This document shows, piece by piece, positions 9,281 through 17,017 of a DNA stretch of 64,000 bases. Location: the NCBI RefSeq assembly GCF_009712475.1, contig NZ_VCJO01000004.1, positions 1 through 64,000 of the forward strand, given 5' to 3'. The notes below the pieces were generated by a model. It had not been told where the DNA came from and ran no database searches. It saw nothing but the letters and a program-made list of their open reading frames with translations. The position numbers and the translations under genes were made by a program. Positions within the stretch are counted from its first letter, which is position 1, and each line of letters begins with the position of its first letter. The DNA is from Micromonospora sp. CP22 (GTDB lineage Bacteria; Actinomycetota; Actinomycetes; Mycobacteriales; Micromonosporaceae).

Positions 9281-9350
9281 GCGGGCGGCTGAGGTCACCC
9301 GATCGAGGGGACGCGGACCGGTAACCGCGGGCCGGCACCGTCGCCGTCCG

Positions 9351-9356
9351 TACGGT
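9351..9356 (+). promoter_or_regulatory. Leaderless -10 box
   Basis: TACGGT ends 6 nt before the GTG at 9363, the same arrangement as at 9071. Confidence 0.5.
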
Positions 9357-9362
9357 GCCCCT

Positions 9363-9548
9363 GTGAAGGACCGAGGTACCCGGAAGGTGGTGGCGGCGCT
9401 GGCCGGCCTCGCCGTGATCTACTTCGGCACCACCGGCCGTTCCGCGGAGGAGGGGCGCGGCCTCTCCGGCGGGCTGGTGGTGTTGGCGCTGCTGGCGGCG
9501 CTGCTGGTGTGGCACCTGACCAAACCCGGTGGTGACGCGGCGAAGTGA
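9363..9548 (+). CDS. Small membrane protein
   Basis: A 61-residue protein with two predicted membrane segments: VVAALAGLAVIYFG near residue 9 and GLVVLALLAALLVWHL near residue 37, joined by a short polar turn (TTGRSAEEGRG). Both ends are basic and polar, so a hairpin in the membrane with both termini inside is likely. No family is recognised. It has a leaderless -10 box and ends a few bases before the stop of the convergent glycosylase gene. Confidence 0.55.
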   Translation: MKDRGTRKVVAALAGLAVIYFGTTGRSAEEGRGLSGGLVVLALLAALLVWHLTKPGGDAAK

Positions 9549-9554
9549 CCACCC

Positions 9555-10202
9555 TCAGCGGGCGGCCACGGCACGGCTGATCTGCCCGGCCGACTCCTCG
9601 CCGAGGGCGACCCGGACCAGCGTGGAGGCGAGTCGGCCGAAGTCGGCGTCGTCGACGAGTTCGGCCAGCCGGTCCGTCGTGGTGGGCAGCCCGAGTCGCC
9701 GCGCGCCGGCCACCGCCCGCTGGTCGACGTACGGGCGCACGTCCGGCCAGACCTGCTGCACCTCCCGCAGGAAGATGTCCGCGCCGGTCGGTCCGATCCC
9801 GGGGAACGCGGTGAGCAGCCGACGCAGCTGACCCGGATCGCCGTCCGCCTCCCGGTGCAGCCGACGCAGGTCGCCGTGCCAGCGGTCCAGGCAGAGTCGG
9901 GCACCGGAGCCGAGCATCGTCGCGGTCCGCTCGTCGTAGCGGCGGTAGTGGCCACGCCCCAACGCGTCGACCCGTTCCTGCCAGCTCGCCGCCTCCATGG
10001 CCTGCGGGGTACGCAGCCCGGCCGCGAAGAGTTCCCGGGCCGCCGCCACGGCCACCGACGCGCGGATCCGGGTGCTGAGCAGGGTGGCCAGCACCAGCAA
10101 CTGGTACAGCGGAGCCGGTCGGTCGGCCAGCGTGATGCCGGCCTCCTCGGCGTACGTGCGGCGGGTCAGCAGGGTCCGCGCCAGCGTCCGTTGGTCACCC
10201 AT
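9555..10202 (-). CDS. HhH-GPD-type DNA glycosylase / endonuclease III-like protein
   Basis: A 215-residue protein resembling the endonuclease III superfamily. The helix-hairpin-helix is LLTAFPGIGPTGADIFLREV near residue 135, followed by a region with PYVDQRAVAGARRLG where the catalytic Asp of such enzymes would lie. The N-terminal part (LYQLLVLATLLSTRIRA) matches the first helices of the fold, but there is no C-terminal [4Fe-4S] cysteine cluster. A role in base excision repair is likely; the substrate base is not evident. The ATG at 10202 was chosen over a long upstream extension of the frame because similarity begins there. Read on the minus strand, TACTCC lies 6 nt before the ATG. Confidence 0.7.
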   Translation of the reverse strand: MGDQRTLARTLLTRRTYAEEAGITLADRPAPLYQLLVLATLLSTRIRASVAVAAARELFAAGLRTPQAMEAASWQERVDALGRGHYRRYDERTATMLGSGARLCLDRWHGDLRRLHREADGDPGQLRRLLTAFPGIGPTGADIFLREVQQVWPDVRPYVDQRAVAGARRLGLPTTTDRLAELVDDADFGRLASTLVRVALGEESAGQISRAVAAR

Positions 10203-10330
10203 CCTCGGGGAGTACCCAGCAGCGGCCCGGATAGCCCTCGCCGTGGGTGACTCGGAATGCCGGCGACGGCGGCGGGTAAGCCGCAGGTTGAGCGCGGTGT
10301 CGTGCCGCGTACCGGCGAAGGGAGAGGACT

Positions 10331-10531
10331 GTGACGAACCCGCAGCAGCAGGAGTTCCGGCGCAACGCCCTCGGCGGGACCAGCCAGGACAACAAGGGCC
10401 CCGATCCGGCGGGCCATCCCGGCCACCGTGGCTCGTCGCGGGGCGACGCCGGGCGTCCGGTGCCGCACGGGCAGGTGTCACCGTACGGTCCCAGCGGTCG
10501 ACCGGTGGCCGAGGACGACAGCGACTCCTGA
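10331..10531 (+). CDS. Small hydrophilic hypothetical protein
   Basis: A 66-residue protein rich in Gly, Pro, Ser and charged residues, beginning MTNPQQQEFRRNALGG and ending AEDDSDS. It is probably disordered, and I recognise no enzyme motif. The GTG start at 10331 has a good Shine-Dalgarno (GGGAGAGG) 5 bases upstream, which is the main evidence that it is translated. It is convergent with the membrane protein gene at 10538. Confidence 0.55.
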   Translation: MTNPQQQEFRRNALGGTSQDNKGPDPAGHPGHRGSSRGDAGRPVPHGQVSPYGPSGRPVAEDDSDS

Positions 10532-10537
10532 CCGGCC

Positions 10538-11002
10538 CTAATCCGGCTGCCGCAGCCAGTTCCAGGTGGCTGCGGCAGCCAACCCGTAGGCGAGGTGCGG
10601 GACGATGTCGGCGATCCAGTCGGCGCGCCGCCAGGTGCGCGGGTCGGTGACCCCGAGCAGGGTCAGCGACCCGTCCGCCAGGGTCATCAGACCGCCACCG
10701 AGCAGCATCGAAGCCCGCAGCACCGGCTGTCGGCGGCCTCGGGCCAGCAGCGCGAAACCGACCGTGGCCGCAGCGCCGAGCCCGTAGCCCATCAGGGCGC
10801 CCAGGCCGGAGCGTCGGTTGTCCGCCTGCTCCGGTGGCCCCAGGGACACGTGGCCGACCTGGGCCAGTCTTCCGGCGCTGCGCTCCGGTGTCTGGCTGGC
10901 CGGCCTGGCCCGAGCCGTCATGTCCAGATAGGTGACCACGTTCAGCGCGGTCGTGCCGACGGCCCCGGCGATGAGGCCGTCGGCCAGGTCGGCCGCCCTC
11001 AC
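10538..11002 (-). CDS. Hypothetical membrane protein
   Basis: A 154-residue protein with about four hydrophobic segments: LIAGAVGTTALNVVTYLDM near residue 9, a glycine-rich GYGLGAAATVGFALLA near 72, LLGGGLMTLADGSLTLLG near 100, and HLAYGLAAAATWNWL at the C-terminus. No family is assigned. Its GTG start overlaps the stop of the upstream gene as GTGA, so the two are translationally coupled and transcribed together. Confidence 0.65.
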   Translation of the reverse strand: MRAADLADGLIAGAVGTTALNVVTYLDMTARARPASQTPERSAGRLAQVGHVSLGPPEQADNRRSGLGALMGYGLGAAATVGFALLARGRRQPVLRASMLLGGGLMTLADGSLTLLGVTDPRTWRRADWIADIVPHLAYGLAAAATWNWLRQPD

Positions 11003-11211
11003 TTCGGATCTCCGGGCTCGCGGTTGCCCTTCGGGCCGTAGGTGCGGTCGCCCCGCACGATGCCGCGTCGGCCCTGTTCCTCCTGCAGAATCCGGTTGGC
11101 CGCGTCGTCGGCCTTCTGGTCCGGTGTGCGTCGGCCCGAGCCGTCGATGGCGTTGCGCAGGCGGGCGCGTTGCTTGTCGTAGGCGTTACTGCCGGGGCGA
11201 GGTCCTGGCAT
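10999..11211 (-). CDS. Small charged hypothetical protein
   Basis: A 70-residue, strongly charged protein (MPGPRPGSNAYDKQRARLRN at the start, GNREPGDPK at the end) that is probably helical in the middle (RTPDQKADDAANRILQEEQ). It has no recognised domain. The ATG at 11211 has GAGGAG just upstream; the open frame extends further but through a short repeat with low-quality codons, so the downstream start is preferred. It is the first gene of a two-gene unit with the membrane protein at 10538. Confidence 0.6.
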   Translation of the reverse strand: MPGPRPGSNAYDKQRARLRNAIDGSGRRTPDQKADDAANRILQEEQGRRGIVRGDRTYGPKGNREPGDPK

Positions 11212-11229
11212 CGTGGTCTCCTCCTGGTC

Positions 11230-11306
11230 GTCGCCGGTGGCGTCGGTACCCCTCCTGGTGTTCGCCGGTGGCGTCGGTACCCGTCTTTGGTCATCACCGG
11301 TGGCGT
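11230..11306. repeat. Three short tandem repeats between divergent genes
   Basis: The unit TCGCCGGTGGCGTCGGTACC occurs at 11230 and 11261, and a degenerate third copy (TCACCGGTGGCGTA) begins at 11293, giving a period of 31-32 bp. It lies between the divergent genes at 11211 and 11441 and may hold regulator sites or simply be a minisatellite. Confidence 0.6.
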
Positions 11307-11440
11307 ACGCGGCCCGTCTACCCGCCTGGACCGCCGTCAACCGCGCCGACCGGTCACCGGCCGCCGTGACCGGCGGGGTGATACCGCCCAGCCGGTCCCA
11401 TCGCTACCCTTTCGGAGAGCGCCTGGGAGGAACGTCGCCG

Positions 11441-11863
11441 ATGGTGGAGCCTGAGCAGCCGAGTACCGCCCGGATGATCGACTTCTGGCTCGGCGGGGCG
11501 CACCACCATCCGGTGGACGTGGCCGCCGCCCACGCCTTCGAGCAGGCGTACGGCCCGTGCGCTCCGGTCTTCCGGGAGCTGCGCGCCTTTCTCGGCCGTG
11601 CCGTACGCGCGATCGCCGCCACCGGGGTGGACGGGTTCCTGGTGTTCGGCGCCGGGGTGCCGACGATGGGCAACGTGCACGAGGTGGCGATGATGGGCCC
11701 GACGTTTCGGATGCGACCGCCCGCCGCGTTCGCCCCGTTGCTCGGTCGGTGGACGCCCACCCCGGACGGGATCGTGCCGGTGACCCACTGGCGGCCCGAG
11801 GGCGAGCCGACGCAGGTGCCGGACGCCTTCCACGGTGCGGTGGCGGTGCGTTCGGCCGGGTGA
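11441..11863 (+). CDS. Shortened DUF574-type S-adenosylmethionine methyltransferase
   Basis: A 140-residue protein. Residues 1-80 match the N-terminal part of the DUF574 (SAM-dependent methyltransferase, PF04672) family: TARMIDFWLGGAHHHPVD corresponds to the ARVYDYLLGG signature, and FLVFGAGVPTMGNVHEVA to FLDIGTGLPTxxNVHEVA. The family normally continues for another 170 or so residues. Here about 120 residues seem to be missing and the sequence jumps to the family's C-terminal end (GIVPVTHWRPEGEP). The frame is clean, with a good GGGAGG site, so this looks like an in-frame deletion derivative rather than a frameshift. Methyltransferase activity is doubtful. Confidence 0.65.
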   Translation: MVEPEQPSTARMIDFWLGGAHHHPVDVAAAHAFEQAYGPCAPVFRELRAFLGRAVRAIAATGVDGFLVFGAGVPTMGNVHEVAMMGPTFRMRPPAAFAPLLGRWTPTPDGIVPVTHWRPEGEPTQVPDAFHGAVAVRSAG

Positions 11864-11999
11864 GCACGGAGCCCCTTCAACCGACCCAACCCCACACCAT
11901 TATCCTAGGATGCCCTACACGTGGTGACGCCCGTCACAGACGCACTGACCGACATCCGCCACGAGCCCGCTGGGCAGCGAAAGCACGAAAGCGACCCGT

Positions 12000-12005
12000 T
12001 ATAGT
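12000..12005 (+). promoter_or_regulatory. -10 box upstream of the pgsA-DUF881 operon
   Basis: TATAGT, a near-perfect -10, 168 bp before the GTG at 12174. The remaining part of 11864-12173 holds no gene that I can support; it includes this promoter and the hairpins at 12063-12103. Confidence 0.55.
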
Positions 12006-12062
12006 GGCAGCGCGTTCGACCCGGCCCGTGATCATCGACGATGGACGACGGGTCAGGGGATC

Positions 12063-12103
12063 GCTCCCGCAGGGGAGCACAGGGGGTGCCGGCGTCAGCC
12101 GGC
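12063..12103 (+). other. Two adjacent hairpins in the 5' leader of the pgsA-like operon
   Basis: GCTCCC-GCAG-GGGAGC (12063-12078) is followed 9 nt later by GCCGGC-GTCA-GCCGGC (12088-12103). They sit about 60 and 85 nt inside a leader of roughly 160 nt starting after the -10 at 12000. No known riboswitch class is recognised. They could be an attenuator or a leader RNA. Confidence 0.4.
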
Positions 12104-12173
12104 TGGACAACGCGTACGACGCCACATGGCGGATGGGGGCTGCGGCGCCCGAGCGCGTCGCGGAGGAGGTTCG

Positions 12174-12791
12174 GTGTCGGGTCGGGCGGAGCAACCGCAG
12201 GCCCGTGCGGGTGACGGCCGGGTGCTCACCTGGCCGAACCTGATCAGCTTCCTCCGTCTACTCGGTGTCCCGCTCTTCCTCTACCTGCTCCTGGTGGCCC
12301 GTGCCGACGTCGCCGCGATCGTGGTGTTGACCGTCGGTGGCACCAGCGACTGGGTGGACGGCTGGATCGCCCGGCGGCTGGGACAGGTCAGTCGGCTGGG
12401 CGAGTTGCTCGACCCCCTCGCCGACCGGCTCTACATCCTCGCCACCCTCGTCGCGTTCACCGCCCGTGAGGTGGTGCCCTGGCAGTTCACCGCCGCGCTG
12501 CTGGCCCGGGAACTGCTGCTGCTGGGCTCGCTCGGGGTGCTGCGACGGCACGGATACGGGCCGCCGCCGGTGCACTACGTCGGCAAGACGGCGACCTTCC
12601 TGCTGTTGGCCGCCTTCCCGATCCTGTTGCTGGCCACGGTGGTGCCGTCGGCAACGGCGGTGGCCGGCGCGATGGGCTGGGCGCTGGCCTGGTGGGGGCT
12701 GGCGCTCTACTGGGTCGCCGGCGCGCTGTACGTGGTCCAGGCCCGGCAGCTGGTGCAAGCGGTGCGCGGTCGGCAAGGAGCGGCGGCATGA
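12174..12791 (+). CDS. CDP-alcohol phosphatidyltransferase (Rv1822/PgsA2-like)
   Basis: A 205-residue integral membrane enzyme that transfers a phosphatidyl group from CDP-diacylglycerol to an alcohol. The family motif DGxxAR(x8)GxxxDxxxD is intact (Asp62, Gly63, Ala66, Arg67, Gly76, Asp80, Asp84), and four or more hydrophobic segments surround it. The acceptor alcohol cannot be read from the sequence; phosphatidylglycerophosphate synthase is the usual annotation of the homologue at this position. The GTG at 12174 has GGAGGAGG 4 bases upstream. It begins the conserved actinobacterial block equivalent to M. tuberculosis Rv1822-Rv1832 and overlaps the next gene by ATGA. Confidence 0.85.
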   Translation: MSGRAEQPQARAGDGRVLTWPNLISFLRLLGVPLFLYLLLVARADVAAIVVLTVGGTSDWVDGWIARRLGQVSRLGELLDPLADRLYILATLVAFTAREVVPWQFTAALLARELLLLGSLGVLRRHGYGPPPVHYVGKTATFLLLAAFPILLLATVVPSATAVAGAMGWALAWWGLALYWVAGALYVVQARQLVQAVRGRQGAAA

Positions 12792-13708
12792 GCGACGATC
12801 CCGGTCAGGGCCGGCGCGTGGGGCGTGGCTTCACCCCGGACTTCCTCACCGAGCTGTTCAGCAATCCGTTGGATCCGGGTTATGCCGACGCGGCGGCCCG
12901 GCGGGCGAAGACCGGCCAGCCGGCCCGCTCCGGCTGGTCGGTGGGGCCGGTCGGCCTGGTGGTCATCGTGCTGCTCGGCTTCCTGTTCGCGGTGGCCTAT
13001 CGGCAGACGGTGGCCGAGGAGCCGGGGCGGGCGCAGGCCCGGTCGGGGCTGGTGGCGCAGATCAAGCAGCGGCAGGGTGAGACCGACGCCTTGTCGGCGC
13101 GGGCCGACGAGTTGCGCGAGGAGGTCAACCGGCAGCGGGAGGCCGCGTTGGGTGGTTCCCGCGCGGCCCGGTTGCGGGAGTTGGAGGCGAGCACCGGGCT
13201 GGGGCGGGTGCACGGTGACGGTGTGGTGGTGGAGTTGGCGGACGGCCCGGGTGGGCAGGGTTCGCTCAACGGTGGTGATGTCGGCCCGGCGCAGGTGATC
13301 TACCTCGATCTGCAGAGCGTGGCCAACGATCTGTGGGGTGCCGGTGCGGAGGCGATCGCGATCAACGGGCAGCGGTTGACGTCGACGTCGACGATCCGGT
13401 CCGCGGGTAAGGCGATCCTGGTGGATTTCCGTCCGGTGACCGGGCCGTACGAGGTGGCCGCGATCGGGCCGCGTGGGATGCGCAAGCGCTACGAGTCGAG
13501 CTACAGCGCGTTGACGATGCGGAAGGTGGCGAAGGTGAACGGGTTGTCGTTCGCGGTGCGTGACGCCGATGACCTCACCCTGCCTGCTGCTCCGGAGCCG
13601 CGGCTACGCTACGCGGAAGCCGCGGTGAGTCCGAGTGTGTCGCCGTCGGGCGGTGGTGAGTCGTCCGGCTCGGGTACGTCCCCCAGTCCCTCCGGAGGTG
13701 GTCGATGA
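12788..13708 (+). CDS. DUF881 membrane-anchored protein (Rv1823-like)
   Basis: A 306-residue protein with one membrane anchor near residue 56 (VGLVVIVLLGFLFAVAY), a coiled-coil stretch (residues about 75-120, rich in Gln, Arg, Glu) and the extracytoplasmic DUF881 domain, with motifs such as GDGVVVELADGPGG and AEAIAINGQRLT. The last 40 residues are Ser/Pro/Gly-rich. The family is widespread in Gram-positives next to divisome or cell-envelope genes, but its biochemical function is unknown. It overlaps its neighbours on both sides by ATGA, within one operon. Confidence 0.85.
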   Translation: MSDDPGQGRRVGRGFTPDFLTELFSNPLDPGYADAAARRAKTGQPARSGWSVGPVGLVVIVLLGFLFAVAYRQTVAEEPGRAQARSGLVAQIKQRQGETDALSARADELREEVNRQREAALGGSRAARLRELEASTGLGRVHGDGVVVELADGPGGQGSLNGGDVGPAQVIYLDLQSVANDLWGAGAEAIAINGQRLTSTSTIRSAGKAILVDFRPVTGPYEVAAIGPRGMRKRYESSYSALTMRKVAKVNGLSFAVRDADDLTLPAAPEPRLRYAEAAVSPSVSPSGGGESSGSGTSPSPSGGGR

Positions 13709-14037
13709 TCGCGGTGCTGGCCCTGTTGGCCGGGGTGCTGCTCGGGCTGTGGCTGGATCCCACGGTGCCGGCGGCGTTGCAGCCGTATCTGCCGATCGCG
13801 GTGGTGGCCGCGTTGGACGCGGTGTTCGGTGGGGTCCGGGCGAAGCTGGACCGCATCTTCGACGACAAGCAGTTCGTGGTGTCGTTCATCTCGAACGTGC
13901 TGGTCGCCGCGCTGATCGTGTATCTGGGTGACCAGTTGGGGGTGGGCGGTCAGTTGTCCACCGGTGTGGTGGTCGTGTTGGGTGTTCGCATCTTCGGGAA
14001 CGTGGCGGCGATCCGTCGGCACCTGTTCCGGGCGTAG
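13705..14037 (+). CDS. DUF1290 small membrane protein (Rv1824/Sbp-like)
   Basis: A 110-residue membrane protein of the DUF1290 small basic protein family: three hydrophobic segments (residues about 2-16, 25-40, 62-80) and the conserved stretch AALDAVFGGVRAKLDRIFDDK between the second and third. It is always found between two DUF881 genes in actinobacteria, as here. Function unknown; partnership with the flanking DUF881 proteins is likely from gene order and ATGA overlap. Confidence 0.85.
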   Translation: MIAVLALLAGVLLGLWLDPTVPAALQPYLPIAVVAALDAVFGGVRAKLDRIFDDKQFVVSFISNVLVAALIVYLGDQLGVGGQLSTGVVVVLGVRIFGNVAAIRRHLFRA

Positions 14038-14046
14038 GTTTGTGCC

Positions 14047-14982
14047 GTGAGTGACGAGCACACGCAGACGGGTACGGGTTGGCCGCAGCCGGCGGGTCCG
14101 GCGCGGCCGGACGGCCCTGCGGGGGAGCCGGATCCTCGTCCGGACGCGCCTGATCCGGACGAGTTGAGTCCGTTGTCGCCGCAGGGGAGTCCGCCGGGTC
14201 CGGACGAGGACGAGGCTGCGTCGGGGGAGCCCGCTGAGGGGGTCGCCGCGGTGGCGCAGCCGGCGGCGACGGTGTCGCCGTGGCGGCGGCTCAGTTCGGC
14301 CACGGTGATGATCGGCGTGCTGCTGGGTCTGTTGGGTTTCACCCTGGTGGTGCAGTTGAAGACGACGTCGACGGATTCGTCGTTGACGGCGGCGCGGCAG
14401 GAGGACCTGGTCCGGATCCTGTATGACCTGGAGGCGCGGGAGATCCGGTTGCGGCAGGACATCGCGGCGCTGGAGGAGAGCCAGCGGCAGTTGCGTTCGG
14501 GTGAGCAGGGGCGTCAGGCGGCGTTGGAGGAGGCGACCCGGCGGGCGGACGAGTTGGGGATCCTGGCGGGGACGTTGCCGGCGCGTGGTCCGGGTTTGAC
14601 GGTGCGGTTCGAGGCGGGTGCGGCGAAGCCGATCTCGGCGATGCGGGTGCTGGACGCGGTGCAGGAGTTGCGGGGTGCCGGGGCCGAGGCGATGCAGATC
14701 TCCGGTGGTGATCGGGCGACGGTGCGGATCGTGGCGTCGACGTACTTCCTGGACGGGGAGAACGGGTCGTTGGTGGTGGACGGGCGGCGGTTGACGGGTC
14801 CGTACACGATCACGGTGTTGGGTGATCCGGCGACGATGCGTACGGCGCTGAACATTCCTGGTGGGGTGGTCGCGTCGGTGGCCGGCGACGGCGGTAACGT
14901 GATCGTTGAGGATCGTGAGGTTGCCGAGGTCTCGGCGCTGCACAAGCCCCGCCCGCTGGAACATGCCCGTCCGGTCTCCTGA
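14047..14982 (+). CDS. Second DUF881 protein (Rv1825-like)
   Basis: A 311-residue protein. The first 75 residues are a Pro/Asp/Glu-rich, probably disordered cytoplasmic tail; one membrane span follows near residue 92 (VMIGVLLGLLGFTLVVQL), then a coiled coil (EDLVRILYDLEAREIRLRQD) and the DUF881 domain with MRVLDAVQELRGAGAEAMQI. It differs from the first DUF881 protein in its long acidic N-terminus and may be its heteromeric partner (inference). The GTG start at 14047 lies 9 bases after the DUF1290 gene. Confidence 0.85.
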   Translation: MSDEHTQTGTGWPQPAGPARPDGPAGEPDPRPDAPDPDELSPLSPQGSPPGPDEDEAASGEPAEGVAAVAQPAATVSPWRRLSSATVMIGVLLGLLGFTLVVQLKTTSTDSSLTAARQEDLVRILYDLEAREIRLRQDIAALEESQRQLRSGEQGRQAALEEATRRADELGILAGTLPARGPGLTVRFEAGAAKPISAMRVLDAVQELRGAGAEAMQISGGDRATVRIVASTYFLDGENGSLVVDGRRLTGPYTITVLGDPATMRTALNIPGGVVASVAGDGGNVIVEDREVAEVSALHKPRPLEHARPVS

Positions 14983-15037
14983 AGGTCGGTGGGCCGGCAC
15001 CGGTCGTCCGGTGTCGCGATGGATGAGGACGCTGCTG

Positions 15038-15418
15038 GTGATTCCTGAGGACCTGCGTTACACCGCCGAGCATGAGTGGGTGGCCGCTGCGGACGGTGGG
15101 GCCGTCCGGGTGGGGGTGACCCATTTCGCGCAGGATGCTCTCGGCGACATCGTGTATGTGCAGTTGCCGGAGGTGGGTGCGACGGTGGCGGCCGGTGAGT
15201 CGTTGGGTGAGATCGAGTCGACCAAGAGTGTGTCGGAGCTCTACGCCCCGGTGGCGGGTACGGTGTCGGCGCGCAATGAGGCGCTGGTCGACACCCCTGA
15301 GGTGATCAATGGTGATCCGTACGGGGCGGGTTGGTTGGTGGAGCTCACCGTGTCGGATCCGGCGGCGGTGGACGGGTTGTTGAGTGCGGACGCGTACCGC
15401 GAGTTGACCGAGAGCTGA
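15038..15418 (+). CDS. gcvH: Glycine cleavage system H protein
   Basis: A 126-residue lipoyl carrier that shuttles the aminomethyl group between the P, T and L proteins of the glycine cleavage system. The N-terminus (IPEDLRYTAEHEWV) is typical, and the lipoylated lysine is Lys63 in IESTKSVSE. I chose the GTG at 15038 because GAGGA at 15025-15029 is well spaced and family members begin at this residue; an ATG at 15023 would add five residues. In the window gcvP follows 4 kb downstream; gcvT and lpd are absent. Confidence 0.93.
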   Translation: MIPEDLRYTAEHEWVAAADGGAVRVGVTHFAQDALGDIVYVQLPEVGATVAAGESLGEIESTKSVSELYAPVAGTVSARNEALVDTPEVINGDPYGAGWLVELTVSDPAAVDGLLSADAYRELTES

Positions 15419-15461
15419 TCGTTTTGCTGTGTGGGCGTGGCGGTGTCTGCCGCGCGTCCGG

Positions 15462-15490
15462 TTGCCCTGCTTTTCGGCGCTGGCTAGGCT
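15462..15490 (+). promoter_or_regulatory. Promoter of the garA-like gene
   Basis: TTGCCC (15462-15467), a 17-nt spacer and TAGGCT (15485-15490) form a sigma-70-type promoter about 145 nt before the ATG at 15637. The long leader between them contains no other recognised element. Confidence 0.55.
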
Positions 15491-15636
15491 CGCCCAGTCG
15501 ACCGAGAACCCATTAGTTGAGCGTCGCGGACAGCCTTCAGGGGCACGGAGAGCCAGCCGCCGGGTGGATGAGAGCCCGGCGGCCAGACCCGCCGTCTCCC
15601 GACGCCGACCGAAACAGATTCCGTGAGGTGGTCCCC

Positions 15637-16089
15637 ATGACTCGCCCAGGCGACGAGTTCCCCCCGCTCGACGTCACGTCGACGCTCAATCTCGGTTCGC
15701 TCGAGGAAGCGCTGGAGGGCCCGGACACCGATGTGGTGCCGAGCCGGATGTCTGGTTCGCTGCCGCCGGGGATGGCGCTGCTGGTGGTCCGGCGGGGGCC
15801 GAACGCGGGTGCCCGGTTCCTGTTGGATCATGATGTGACGACCAGTGGGCGGCATCCGGACAGTGACATCTTCCTTGATGATGTGACGGTGTCGCGGCGG
15901 CACGCGGAGTTCCACCGGGATGGTGGGACGTTCACGGTGCGGGACGTGGGCAGTTTGAACGGCACGTACGTGAACCGGGAGCGGGTCGAGGCGGCGACGT
16001 TGAGCAACGGTGACGAGGTGCAGATCGGCAAGTTCCGGGTGGTGTTCATCGCCGGTCCGCGCCCGGAGGGTGAGGCCGGCCGGGGGTGA
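15637..16089 (+). CDS. FHA-domain protein, GarA/OdhI-like metabolic regulator
   Basis: A 150-residue protein with an N-terminal Thr-containing segment (DVTSTLNLGSLEEAL, residues 12-26) and a C-terminal forkhead-associated domain with the phosphothreonine-binding residues SGRH (70-73), SRRH (86-89) and GSLNG (105-109). In mycobacteria GarA, and in corynebacteria OdhI, bind and inhibit 2-oxoglutarate dehydrogenase and glutamate dehydrogenase until a Ser/Thr kinase phosphorylates the N-terminal Thr. The same position next to gcvH and a MerR gene (Rv1826-Rv1828) supports orthology. The ATG at 15637 is preceded by GTGAGGTGG. It overlaps the next gene by GTGA. Confidence 0.88.
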   Translation: MTRPGDEFPPLDVTSTLNLGSLEEALEGPDTDVVPSRMSGSLPPGMALLVVRRGPNAGARFLLDHDVTTSGRHPDSDIFLDDVTVSRRHAEFHRDGGTFTVRDVGSLNGTYVNRERVEAATLSNGDEVQIGKFRVVFIAGPRPEGEAGRG

Positions 16090-16844
16090 ACGAGCCTGCG
16101 GCCTCCAGGCCGTCCGGGGCGGGTGGCGCCCAGCCGTTGATGAGTATCGGCGAGGTGCTGGCTCAGCTGCGGGCGGATTTTCCCGACGTGACGATTTCGA
16201 AGTTGCGGTTTCTCGAGGCCGAGGGCCTGGTGGAGCCGCAACGTACGGCGGCGGGTTACCGGAAGTACAGCTGGGATGATGTGGCGCGGTTGCGGTTTGT
16301 GCTGACCGCGCAGCGGGACCAGTATCTGCCGTTGCGGGTGATCCGGGAGCAGTTGGCGCGGTGGGACGCCGATGACGGTGCGGCGCCGGAGTGGTCGCGG
16401 CCGGCGTTGGTGGCGGTGGGGCCCGATGGTGAGGTGCCGGGTCGTGACGCGGTGTCGTCGGGTGAGTCGGCGCAGGTCCGGTTGGATCGCACCGAGCTGG
16501 TGGCGCGCAGCGGGTTGGACGAGTCGACGTTGGGCGAGTTGGAGCGGCTCGGGTTGGTGGTGTCGGATCCGCCGGGGTGGTATGACGGCGATGCGTTGAT
16601 CATCGCGCGGGCGGTGGCGGGTCTGGCGGCGTACGGGTTCCAGCCGCGTCATCTGCGGGGTTACCGGACGGCGGCGGATCGTGAGGTCGGCTTGTTCGAG
16701 CAGTTGGTGGCGCCGTTGGCGCGGCAGAGTGATCCGGCGGCGCGGGCGCGGGCGGCGGAGACGGCGCGGGAGTTGGTGGCGTTGTCGCAGCAGTTGCACG
16801 CGGCGTTGGTGCGGGTGGGTTTGCGCTCGACGTTGGGGCGGTGA
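16086..16844 (+). CDS. MerR-family regulator, FtsR-like (Rv1828 homologue)
   Basis: A 252-residue DNA-binding protein. The winged helix at residues about 18-75 (MSIGEVLAQL...TISKLRFLEAEGLV...RKYSWDDVARL) is of MerR type; it is followed by a second helical domain instead of a short metal-binding loop. The orthologues Rv1828 and corynebacterial FtsR are atypical MerR proteins; FtsR activates ftsZ, so a role in cell division control is likely by orthology. No FtsR target is visible in the window. The GTG start overlaps the FHA gene stop, so the two are coupled. Confidence 0.85.
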   Translation: MNEPAASRPSGAGGAQPLMSIGEVLAQLRADFPDVTISKLRFLEAEGLVEPQRTAAGYRKYSWDDVARLRFVLTAQRDQYLPLRVIREQLARWDADDGAAPEWSRPALVAVGPDGEVPGRDAVSSGESAQVRLDRTELVARSGLDESTLGELERLGLVVSDPPGWYDGDALIIARAVAGLAAYGFQPRHLRGYRTAADREVGLFEQLVAPLARQSDPAARARAAETARELVALSQQLHAALVRVGLRSTLGR

Positions 16845-17017
16845 GGTGCGGTTGCGTGCTGATCGGCGTCGTGGTGAGTGGCGTAGGCTTGCGGGGGTAA
16901 CCCCTCTTCTGGCGCGGGCGTGGGTGCGTGTAGCGCGTGAGACGGCCGTGTCGCGGTCCGTGTACCGTGCAGAGAAGGGCGCGGTGCGGCGTAGGTGACA
17001 ACGACACGGAGGCGGCG

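Noticed and set aside
12063-12103. Leader hairpins as a known riboswitch (c-di-AMP, SAM, cobalamin or TPP)
   Set aside because: None of the conserved core sequences of these classes is present.
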